A stretch of DNA of 64,000 bases, from the NCBI GenBank assembly GCA_027919835.1, contig JANVFP010000046.1, positions 62,001 through 126,000 of the forward strand, read 5' to 3'. The stretch is from Lentinula raphanica. Lineage: Eukaryota > Basidiomycota > Agaricomycetes > Agaricales > Omphalotaceae. A program made the translations under genes and the position numbers. The notes below the pieces were generated by a model. The model saw nothing but the letters and a program-made list of their open reading frames with translations. It was not told where the DNA came from and did no database searches. Shown piece by piece: positions 23,101 to 32,083 of the stretch (within the stretch, counting starts at the first letter, position 1; each line of letters begins with the position of its first letter).

Positions 23101-25691
23101 TCACCAGCAAAGAAGAGATCAACTAGAGCCGAGAAAAAAACAGAGAATCCGAGTATCGTTGTTGGTACGGCAAGCTATCGATGGAGCAACATGTCTTGCT
23201 GGCTTGATTGTGCTCTAGATTTGATCTACCGCGCAATTTCGAAAGACTATTCAAGTTTTGCAAGCCGTTTCTCATCAACAACCCAGACTGAACGTCCCAT
23301 CAGAGACATGTACAATGTATTGTCTCTTCGTCGCCACGGAGAAAACCAAGCCCTTATCCTCCGAGACCCTACATTTGATCTTCCGAAAGCACTGTTTGAC
23401 CAACGAAATTCATTTCGGGAGACGTTAGTGAAGTGGAGAGTCATCAAAGATAATAACAGTCATGGGAACATCTTTGTGCGTACCATGATACCTGATTCCT
23501 CTACACCTTTGAATTGATAGATTTGAATGTAGGATTGGTTCTCTGCGCTCATGAAAGCCAAGTTTGGGAAGGATACGGATAGTGACAACTGGGCTCAGTC
23601 ATACTTTCAGAGTATGTTTGCTACAGTCAAACACTCGGATCTCATCTTACTGGTCGATACTCTACACTGAATCTCCCTTCAGATTTCATTGGCGTACTTG
23701 TGATCTATCATCTTCGAGGTGGTTCAGCAACACAAGAAGCCATTTTTGCCTCACAAGCTGCAGCCGCTCGTAGAATTCACCATGTTGTTGTTGAGCCTTG
23801 TACTCTTCAAGGACCACCTCCAGGGTTACAGATCTCTCACAGCAGATTTGAACAGGTTGCACCAGCAAAGCTGACCTGGATTTTGGATCCCTTTCGGGGA
23901 ACAACCATCGACTACAATGAGATTCCCACTCCGATTGCAATCACCACCAAAACTTCTAAAAAACCTAAACAAAAAACACTCTCCGTACTTTCCCTGTCCA
24001 TTCGACGCCACCAAATGAAGATCGAGTCATCCTTCGCATTCCTCCTCGACACCTGAAAAACAACCACAGACCCAATTCTGTTGAGCCTGTCTTGAAGCAT
24101 TCAGGTGCTGCTTCAGTTATGTTTGAACCACCGGAGGAATTACCACCAGAGGAATTTGATTTCCATTGCAGATGTGGTATCTCTACTTATGCGGAGATGG
24201 AGGTCATTCAGAACACTGATACTGGGGATATCATCCAATGTGATAGTTGTTTGAAGTGGTCACACATTGCTTGCCAAAAAAATGGTCGTGCAGGAAGTTT
24301 GAACAAGACACAACTCTTCCACTGCGATACATGTAATATGGCACAGGAAATGTTGGATTCCTTCAAACTGAGAACGTAAGTCCTTTGAAACCTAGGAGTC
24401 CAATATTTTAAACTCTGATTATGATGACTTAGGAGGACAAAAGCACAGGAGCTAGCACATATATCCTCGCGGAACCTTCATTCCCGGCTGAGGTGAGTTT
24501 GGTTGGATGTGACGCTACAATGAACTTTGAATATATGATAATATTATTGACAGACCTGGCAAAGGAGCTTTGGTTTATCATGGCAAATTCCACTATCCAG
24601 TACGGATCATCTACACGTCAAATCCCAAGGGACGGAATAAGGATGAGTTCCAGTGTACAGTAAAGTTCTGGAGGGAATGTCAGTTCCCTGCAGGAGAATC
24701 TCCGCCACCATCCATAGATGTAGTCACCCAGGATAGAATCGTGGATGGGCTCTGGGGCAAGCAATCGGAGCGAAGAAAAATTAGGGTCGGTGTTCTACTT
24801 GTTAAAACTTGAGCGGCAACTTTATTGATTCTGAACTAGCTCGGAAAGTGGAAACATGCCCTACCAGTTCTATCAAGTGATGATATTCTCGATCGCTTCG
24901 AGGAGTTTCCATTTACTGAAGAGATTGACAAAGCTCTTCGGCCATATATCGAGGAGCTGAAGAAGCTCTATGAAGATCCGGAAGCACTGTCTGCGGACGA
25001 TGTTCCTGCCAAGCTGTACATCAGTCCATTTGGCAAAGGTGTTGAGGCACAGATAATTCCGTGTTCTGGCAATCTGACTATACTAGAACAAGCCCAGATT
25101 GCTAACTGGTTCGAGCAAAAAATCAGTCACACTACCCCGTTGACCAGACACACATGGTTCAGTCTACTTCCCTATGCGCACGCAAAAACTCTATTTCTGG
25201 ATTATCGACTTCAGGGCAACGCAATACCTGTTGGCAATGAGCTCAGGTCAGAGCGCATGCAGAATGCCTGGAATCAGCAGAAAAGCCTCTCAATTCCTCA
25301 TTCATCTGACCATATTGATGTAGATATGGAGTGTCTCCGCACTTTGGAGACTGAAATGTTTATGCGCTCAGAGGAAGCTGGGATTGCAGGATGGTGTCAA
25401 TGGGGCCTTGATGTAGGATATCATCAAGAGAACTGGAATCCTTATGATGGGCTGCAGGGTTTGGGGTGTGCTGAATTCTTTGATGAAGACAGCGATGCAC
25501 TTGAGGTGAGTTTGCTCTTTTCAATCATAATGATATTGCTCAAAATTTTTCAAAACATATAGGTAGGGTCTCAATACAGTGAATTTGAAGGTGAATTGAA
25601 GAGCAAAAGAAAGGTTCGCCATACTAGAGTCACTGGGGCCGTAGGGGTTGATCAGAATCGTAGAAAGAAGAAGCAAAAGATGCTGAGATAA
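20167..25691 (+). pseudogene. MULE transposase: GCM zinc cluster, DDE domain, cysteine-peptidase-like and PHD segments (broken)
   Basis: A gene of roughly fifteen exons reads from ATG 20167 (three-codon first exon, intron 20176-20230) to TAA 25689-25691. Segments in order: a Pro/Ser/Thr-rich N-terminus (20.2-21.3 kb); a GCM/WRKY-type zinc cluster at about 21.5-21.7 kb, with Cys pairs and the closing GFHSHPR; a DDE transposase core at 21.7-22.5 kb with GIVSDAAHGFW, a WIPILFSYSDGAS..E motif and, after the intron 22301-22354, QAERGGFIEAF; a basic linker; a segment with WSNMSCWLDCALDLIY at 23.2 kb resembling the Cys box of ubiquitin-type peptidases; a PHD finger at 24.16-24.36 kb (IQCDSCLKWSHIACQ, then CDTC); and a C-terminal region with YPVRIIY. 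Two lesions are visible. TGA at 21605-21607 lies inside the zinc cluster, with the frame continuing beyond it, and a one-base shift falls in the A-rich run at about 23960-23980. It cuts and joins DNA at the TIRs; the peptidase and chromatin-reader roles are inference. Confidence 0.75.
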
Positions 25692-25744
25692 ACAGATATA
25701 GAACTTGTACTTAGAGTTATAGACAAATGTCCATTGAACAATAA

Positions 25745-26340
25745 CTGTGATTGGTCAATTCCAACGTAGAGAATGCCCTGTGAGCGAAAAATAGAATGCC
25801 CTGTGAGCGAAAATGTGGACAACCCCTGCCCACGAGCGAAGATATAAACAAACAACACGATGCCCACGAGCGAGGATGCGAACACCCACAAGTATGCCCA
25901 TGAGCGAAGATATAAACAACACGATGCCCACGAGCGAGGATGCAAACACCCACAAGTTCAGAGTGAGGATGTAAATGATGCCTGTGAACAATGACCATGG
26001 GCAACAAACGAGCGAGGCTATAAACACCCACAATTTTGGAGTGAGCATATAAACAATGCCCGTGAACAACGTCCATGAGCGACTCAGATGTGAATGACGT
26101 GAATGGAGTGAGTAAGGATGTAGCCACCTAGACATAAACAGGACGAGCGAGGATGTAAACATCGACGAGTTTTGAGTAAACATGTTAGCAATGCCCACAA
26201 GCGAAGATGTGAACGACGTGAACAGGACCCCTTCGAGCAAAGATATGAGGAAGAGATGTGGACAATGCCCGCCCGTGAGCACAAAAAATGCGGGCAACAC
26301 AGCATGAGGATGTGAACAACACCCGCAAATGAAGGACATG
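25745..26340. repeat. degenerate minisatellite inside the Mutator-like element
   Basis: Words such as GCCCACGAGCGARGATRTAAAC recur with a variable 25-50 bp spacing across some 600 bp. The array lies 3' of the transposase stop codon. It keeps several long frames open on the minus strand, which are therefore not called as genes. Confidence 0.75.
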
Positions 26341-26968
26341 GACGAAGTGAAGATGGGGATGACACAACACTGAAAATGCTAATTCATCTACAACACATGA
26401 GTAATAGGCAAATGAATAGAACATGAAGAGCGCACCAAAATGTCCTGTATCACTGGAAGCGACGTTGACAGCATATCAGGGTGACAAAATATTGGGAATG
26501 TAGTAACGTGTTCTATTTTGAGCCAGAGCAGAAGCTTCAGCTCCACCAAGGATGATACCAATGCTGGGACAACGAAGTGAGTACGTTTGTAGGAAATATC
26601 CGGAAGACTTTCTGTGAGGTCTTACCTATGGCCACCACAAGAAGAATATGACCAGAAGGGATTATGAGTATACACTAAACCAGTACACAGAGTAGATAGG
26701 TCAACACGAGGCTGGCTCTACGCCTCTCGGACGCTGTGAACGAATCCCTCTGCGATGATGGAAGTAGTGAAGAAAGTAGTTCCGGGCCGAATATGGGTTT
26801 GGCGGTGACGAAAGTTGGTTTTACAATGAAATGGGAAAACATAAGTCTTGTTGGCCGAGGTTGCCTAATTCAGTGTATAACTTCATTGCGTCATTCTTTG
26901 AGCTCTCGCGCTGTCAACAACAACACCTAAGGTCAACTCCAAGTGCAACGGAGAGGCCTGGTGAGGTT
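26341..26968. other. 3' non-coding part of the Mutator-like element
   Basis: No coding signal. The sequence links the minisatellite to the right terminal decamer array. Confidence 0.5.
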
Positions 26969-27052
26969 CACGCAATTGACACGCAACTGACTCGCAACTA
27001 ACACGCACCGCCACGCACTGACACGCAGCGTCACGCAAATTTTCCTATGCCC
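26969..27052 (-). repeat. right terminal inverted repeat with decamer array
   Basis: Read on the minus strand, this begins at the element end with 51 bp matching the left TIR and continues in TGCGTG/TTGCGAG-type decamers to about 26969. The TSD CCTCAGTTT follows at 27053. Confidence 0.88.
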
Positions 27053-27061
27053 CCTCAGTTT
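27053..27061 (+). repeat. 9-bp target-site duplication, right copy
   Basis: CCTCAGTTT, equal to 19305-19313. Confidence 0.9.
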
Positions 27062-27996
27062 GAAGGAAAAAATCCGGACCGGCCTTTTCCTCTTCGACTA
27101 CGATGACAGTCGTGTCCACTTACCTTCAAGATGCTATTCTATGGTGCTCTCCGTATCAAACTCCTTGAAGCTACATCTCGAGGATCTATTTTGCAAAACC
27201 CGACTCTCTCAAGTTGATTTTAAACTGCTACCAATATCGCCGGCTATATCACTCAGAGGCTTTCAAGCAGTCACTATTCCAAAACCCTCATACGTATCGA
27301 TACAATCATGCGTAGGGCTGTTGTGCGACCTTGTCCAACGCATGAACAAAAGAAATTGGGAACTCTTGTCATAAGAATCTCACTGCATAGCTGATTCGGG
27401 CGCTCATCCCAGGACAAACGGTAGTCTTCGACTCAGAATCATTTAAATGGATATCGTACCCATCCTTCGGACATACAGACACGAAGGGACTTAGGAGGGA
27501 CTCGAGCCTTCAGTCGTCAACCATAAACCCTAGCTGAAACGAATGCGACGATGCTATTGGTACGCTTCTTTCTCCACAAACTTCCTCGATTTTCCCTCGT
27601 CGATGGTTGATGATACTCACGAGGATAGCTCCAATATCCTCGTTCTTGCTAGTCAATGACCACAAGAAAGTGATATTGCTATCTGATAGCTGAATTAATA
27701 TAATCTTCCAGCTGCTCATGAACAAAAAAGGATACGAGCTCGAAGCACGAAACGAAACTCGACGATGTCGATGGACAAACTATCGCAGGTCTTCAGTTCG
27801 AAGCTGACTCGAAGTTGTTGAACATCTCCCTTGTGGCTAATTCAAGTATCTGAGCAATTCCATGTGTAATCGCTAGTACGTCGGGTTCACTTATGTCTGT
27901 TCTATCTGACCGACTTTTTTCCAAATTCCCGGCACTAATCTAGTAGCTACCAACCAATCCGAACTGATGAATACATCCTAATCAATCATCGAAAGT
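27062..27996. other. no gene recognised
   Basis: Flank of the Mutator-like element. The frame at 27060-27374 begins inside the TSD and has no recognisable motif. Confidence 0.4.
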
Positions 27997-28664
27997 TCAG
28001 ACTGAACAAAACGCAAAAAAGCCTGAATTGTCAATACAGTTAGCAAGAGTTTGATCAGCTACCAAAAGGAATGACAGACCAGTTAAGTATTCGGAATCAT
28101 AGTACCAGTCTTCTGCAGGACGAAACCATTTCGGCTCTTGTCCTCGGCATGTTTCTAACCTCTCTCTCAAGCGGGAGATGACCTTTTGCTCGACCTCTTC
28201 TCGCATCTCTATAAGATGTAAGTCATACGAAGAGTAAAGCCTGAGACAATAGGAATATCTCTCTTCATTCCAGTCATCATACTTGGCGGGCTCCAGTCCC
28301 AGATATTTACAGCAATACCTTTTCAGACTCTTCACGAATGTATTTCTCGCGTCGTCGTCGAGGAAGTCGGGAAAATCGGAGGAAACAAAAGCTTTGATGT
28401 AACCCATAATGTCATTCCTGTTCACCCCAAAGCCATAATACAACCTCAAGGGTTTCTTGTACGATTCGTCGAGCATACGTCTGTAGTCGACCTCGAAGCC
28501 TTTGGGTACAACGGTTCGAATTTTGTATCTGTCTTGGGATTCCTCTTTGGATACAGAGGATGTACTGCGACCCTCTGTACCCTTCGTAATATGTGAGTCG
28601 TGGAGAAGTCAAAAAAGCTTGGATCAGCACGAACCTTTCTACGGGCCCGGGGATTATTTTCCAT
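27997..28664 (-). pseudogene. unknown paralogous family, copy 1 (frameshifted)
   Basis: The body (28620-27997, minus) carries VVPKGFEVDYRRMLDESYKK, LRLYYGFGVNRNDIMGY and, near the end, RLRERLETCRGQEPKWFRPA. These blocks recur in the copy at 28844-29683. An ATG at 28664 opens a frame (MENNPRARRKV) that resembles the paralog's MENTSSDKV start, but it is one frame off from the body; the switch lies near 28590-28610. I know no family with these motifs. The protein would be cytosolic or nuclear, since no signal peptide or membrane segment is visible. A short unseen intron could replace the frameshift explanation. Confidence 0.55.
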
Positions 28665-28843
28665 GTCTACGTGAGTAAGAGTTTGGTATTTTGCCTCGAT
28701 GTTTGACACGACGATGGTTTGCAGCAGGTATGAGACTCGTTCATTGTTAATCTAGGACACTTATATACAGACATCGGGACCTCGGTACACACTCAAGCTT
28801 CGAGGCTGGTCAGTTATGTCAGAAATACGCAGATGAATCGATG

Positions 28844-29683
28844 CTATGGAACATGACATACGATCGATGGTGGCCGGGCGTGTCCAGCATGCTGTTGTAT
28901 GTAAAAACAAATGTATGTTATTTCTCTTGACTGACATATATGTGTACATTGTATAGTCGCTAATAGGCAAGAGACCGTTCTGATTCCTCTGGTAAGTGCA
29001 AGTTTCACTGAACGAATTACAGAGAGACGGACTGACCATGTATAGTAACAGCTTTCGGCGGGGCGAAACCAACTTGGCTCTTGTTTCTGACAGACTTCCA
29101 GCCTGCTCCTCAGGCGTGAGAACACCCTCTGCTCAACTTCTTCAGGCAGTTCCGTGAGGGGTAGGTCGTACGACGTATACAGCCTGAGAATATAGCTGTA
29201 CATGCCTCCGTGCCACTGATCATCGACTCGTGCGTGCTCCAATATGAGCTTGGGAAAAGTGATTTTCACGAGATCATTTACAAATGCACTTTTTGTGTGA
29301 CGATCAGGAAAATCGCAGTGTTTTATGAGATCGTCTACAAATGCGTCCTTCACGCCCGGAGTGATTAGTTCAGGCAATTCAGGGGAAATGTATGTTTCGT
29401 AGTAACCCATGATGTCTTTCCTGTTGAGTCCAAAGCCGTAAAAGAGTTGCAGAGGTTTCTTGTAAGACTCATCACGACCACGGGCGTAGTCGACCTGGTA
29501 GTCTCGGGGAACAGTGATCCTGGTTTTGATTTCTCGTCGGAATCCCTTTTTGCGTGAAGGGCGTGTGATATGTGTCTCCGGGACCTTCGACGATTCTGCC
29601 TTTTGAGATAGAGTATATGAGTAATGTTCGAAGCTGAGAAGAGCTGGATGACTCTGAACCTTGTCACTGGAGGTATTCTCCAT
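28844..29683 (-). CDS. unknown paralogous family, copy 2
   Basis: An open frame of 279 residues begins MENTSSDKVQSHPALLSFEH. The shared family blocks follow: RITVPRDYQVDYARGRDESY, LQLFYGFGLNRKDIMGY and RLRSRLEVCQKQEPSWFRPA. The middle (residues 120-160) contains an imperfect internal repeat around KDAFVDDL / KSAFVNDL. After the WFRPAESCYY block the sequence no longer resembles copy 1, and the last 60 or so residues may be read-through of an intron or 3' UTR. Copy 1 lies about 180 bp downstream in the same orientation, so this is a tandem duplication. No function can be assigned. No signal peptide or transmembrane segment is seen. Confidence 0.6.
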   Translation of the reverse strand: MENTSSDKVQSHPALLSFEHYSYTLSQKAESSKVPETHITRPSRKKGFRREIKTRITVPRDYQVDYARGRDESYKKPLQLFYGFGLNRKDIMGYYETYISPELPELITPGVKDAFVDDLIKHCDFPDRHTKSAFVNDLVKITFPKLILEHARVDDQWHGGMYSYILRLYTSYDLPLTELPEEVEQRVFSRLRSRLEVCQKQEPSWFRPAESCYYTWSVRLSVIRSVKLALTRGIRTVSCLLATIQCTHICQSREITYICFYIQQHAGHARPPSIVCHVP

Positions 29684-30412
29684 CGGTATATGAACTTCAG
29701 TGTCTGGCGACCGGTCTGGAAGTGTTGGTCCAACCTATATACCCTTATATACAAGTGGGCAGGCGGCATCGGAATCGCGGAAAGTTGGTGAATTGGCTTG
29801 TAGCCAGAGTAATGAGGTAAACGGTGGTAAGCGACAGGGTTTGTGAATCGGGATAGCAAGTACAGACCCCTTGGTACAGACCTGGTATTTAAAGGCTAAT
29901 CTTTGAAGGTTGTTAACAAGTTGCTGTAAAAAGACCAATCCAGTCACTTTGGACGAGACTGCAACGCGAGAATTTTGACACCACAAATCAATGCTCACAG
30001 TGCTTGAGCGACAATATCATATTTCTACCGACCAGATCGAGGAAAGAACCGGGAAAGACGCGTGTATCTTAGAGGAATGTGGCCAGAGTGTGGCGTCAAG
30101 CCTGCATAGTCACTACAGATCCCGATATCGACCATGGCGAGTTTCAGCAGTCCGTGATATGTTCGTCCAAATGCGTCTGTGTCTATAGTCAACAATCAGC
30201 ACTTCCTAAGTAGGTTGGAGAAAAATGAGTTCGGACGGTTCGGACGAAGCTGAACTTAGTGCCTCTTGAAAGTGGTCAGCTAAGGTACAGCTGAGGAGCG
30301 TCTCCATGGTGCTGCGGATAGAGACTGAGTCATTCCCGGAAGTCTTGCGGGAGAACTGAATTTGAAGCAGTGCAACAAGTAGAAATAAATCGTTGATAAT
30401 TCATGATAGCAA
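29684..30412. other. no gene recognised
   Basis: Upstream flank of the minus-strand paralog (copy 2) and spacer before the Helitron-like segment. Short frames only. Confidence 0.4.
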
Positions 30413-30955
30413 CTAGCAGTGCCCCGTGCGATGCACGGTGCACTGTTACTTGAACTTCTTTAGATAATCTTAAGCATGGTTTTCTGTAAACTGTGAATGG
30501 ATGGCAGACATTGAATGTTGAAGGATCTGTACTTTGAAGCTTTGAAGACTTGGAGGCCGAATAGGGCCAAAATGAAGATTCTCGGCAACACTGATGAATT
30601 GAGCGCTTAACTGACCAATTGAAGGCTGAGCACTGAGTACTGAGCGCTGAAGCTGAAGCCTCTTCTCAGTCTGGGCTGAATGCCCAATTTCTCTTTCTCA
30701 TCCTTCAAGCTAACTTTTTATACCTTACTAACTGAATAAAATGGAGCAGAAAGTTCTTGAAAACAACTCTCAGCTGCTTCCAGAACTTTCTGAAGTAAAG
30801 ATTTTAAGGTGATGTAATTTGCTAACATTGAGCGCCTAAAGTCATCAATCGGCATGAATAAAGTTAGCGCTCTATTCAATCCAATTCAAAACAGACCATC
30901 AGCCAATCGGATTGCGTGTTTATCTAGGACAAACGTATTCTTTTATTATGTAGGA
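30413..30955 (-). mobile_element. possible non-autonomous Helitron
   Basis: On the minus strand the segment starts TCCTACATAATAAAAG just after an A. It ends in a hairpin (CCGTGC, loop, GCACGG, at 30424-30438, with an outer stem AGTGC/GCACT) followed by CTAG and then a T. A|TC…CTRR|T with a terminal hairpin is the Helitron signature. No Rep/helicase is encoded in the 543 bp, so it would be non-autonomous. The evidence is structural only. Confidence 0.3.
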
Positions 30956-31374
30956 TTGGATGACTTCCCGTATGCATTTTGCGTTTATTAACGTCGCATT
31001 AATCGTTACGTGAACTATAAGCGATGTCTGCCGGAGAGCGGCATCGTGTCACATCAAGAAATTTGAAATTTTGGGGCTTGTCTAAATGCTCAAATCTACA
31101 AGAGGGTCCCGACCCTCTTGTAGATTGGAATGCGCTGTATTTTTCCCTAAGCGAGTCGGCTAACGTCGGCTATGCACTCAAGAATGATCGCACGTCGTGT
31201 TTGAAGAGGAGGGATCAGAATTCCCATCAATATTTTTCCCTCATGCAGCGCCTTGCTCAGAAGCTTACGGGAAAACACTCTGTATTAATTCTGTATTTTT
31301 GCTATTACAACTCTGTGACAGATGTTTAGAAAATACGACGTTTTATTAAAAATCGTTACGGGAAGTCATCCATT
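30955..31374. mobile_element. MITE with 15-bp TIRs and 3-bp TSD
   Basis: GGATGACTTCCCGTA at 30958 is repeated in perfect inverse orientation at the right end (31357-31371). ATT flanks both sides (30955-30957 and 31372-31374). The body is 414 bp with no coding content. A 3-bp TSD recalls the PIF/Harbinger group, but ATT is not its usual TWA, so superfamily is left open. Confidence 0.7.
31093..31126. repeat. perfect 16-bp stem palindrome inside the MITE
   Basis: AATCTACAAGAGGGTC is followed by CC and then its exact reverse complement. It would extrude as a hairpin of 16 base pairs with a 2-nt loop. Confidence 0.9.
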
Positions 31375-31375
31375 A

Positions 31376-32081
31376 ATCTCGTACCCAGATGTTTTAGGGA
31401 ACTCCGGCATCCGAGTGCCGTGAAAATACAGATGTAAACAACCGGACAAACAAAAAAACAAATATTGGGTCGTTCCCTAAAACATCTGGTGCATTTCGTA
31501 ACCAAGGGGGCGCCTCGATACACAGCCACCGCCAGTGTGACACCAAGACGCCCAAGAGGCGCCTGTTTCTTGAGCTACTTCGACCTCAACCACACATGTA
31601 CTTGTAATTTTTGACTACTAAGCCTTGCCAATCATTATATCTAGATGACTACTATATGATACAGGCCACAGGAACATGAAAAGCATGATCAATGGGCATA
31701 GAAATGACTTAACATAGGTGCTTCAAGACAAGTTAGTTACTTTTCAGAGTCAATGCATGCTATTTTTCAATCATAATGTTCTGTGTTACTATAGGCTACT
31801 GTATGCCTGAAGTACATAGTAGATGGCTTGTTTAGATATGCAAAAACTCACTGTAAGTGGATGTAAGTATTCAATTTGGTGCACAAATTGTATGGGAAAA
31901 CTGCCAAGTAACGCGAACGTCACGGTGGCTGTGTATCGAGGCGCCCCCTTGGTTACAAAATGCACCAGATGTTTTACAACGCAACACGGTGTTTGTTTTT
32001 TTGTTTGTTCGAATGTTTACATTTGTATTTTTTTTCTGTACCGTGGTGTAGTACGCGTTGTAAAACATCTGGGAACGAGAT
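31376..32081. mobile_element. MITE with long (~156 bp) imperfect inverted repeats, TA flanks
   Basis: The left arm (31376-31531) starts ATCTCGTACCCAGATGTTTTA. The right arm (31923-32081) is its inverse with scattered changes and ends in the same motif. Both arms share an inner block around CAAGGGGGCGCCTCGAT. TA dinucleotides flank both ends, as expected for Tc1/mariner-type insertion. No transposase is present. The left end abuts the neighbouring MITE, which inserted right at this boundary. Confidence 0.75.
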
Positions 32082-32083
32082 TA

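Larger units (their letters stand above)
19314..27052 (+). mobile_element. complete Mutator-like element with GCM-PHD transposase gene (7,739 bp)
   Basis: The two ends are 51-bp TIRs with 48 matches: the left begins GGGCATCGAGAAATTTGCGT, and the right, read on the minus strand, begins GGGCATAGGAAAATTTGCGT. Both are flanked by the exact 9-bp duplication CCTCAGTTT. Each TIR runs into arrays of TGCGTG-headed decamers. Between them lies one large plus-strand gene (20167-25691) and a minisatellite. A 9-bp TSD, a transposase with a GCM-type zinc cluster and long TIRs place it in the Mutator (MULE) superfamily. Two coding lesions suggest this copy can no longer make its full protein. Confidence 0.9.

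Noticed and set aside
25755..26424. Overlapping minus-strand frames of 80-194 codons
   Set aside because: They exist because the minisatellite lacks stops in these frames; composition follows the repeat and no domain is present.
19314..27052. KDZ (Kyakuja-Dileera-Zisupton) transposon
   Set aside because: KDZ elements are common in mushrooms and were considered, but the GCM-type zinc cluster, 9-bp TSD and long TIRs fit a Mutator-like element.
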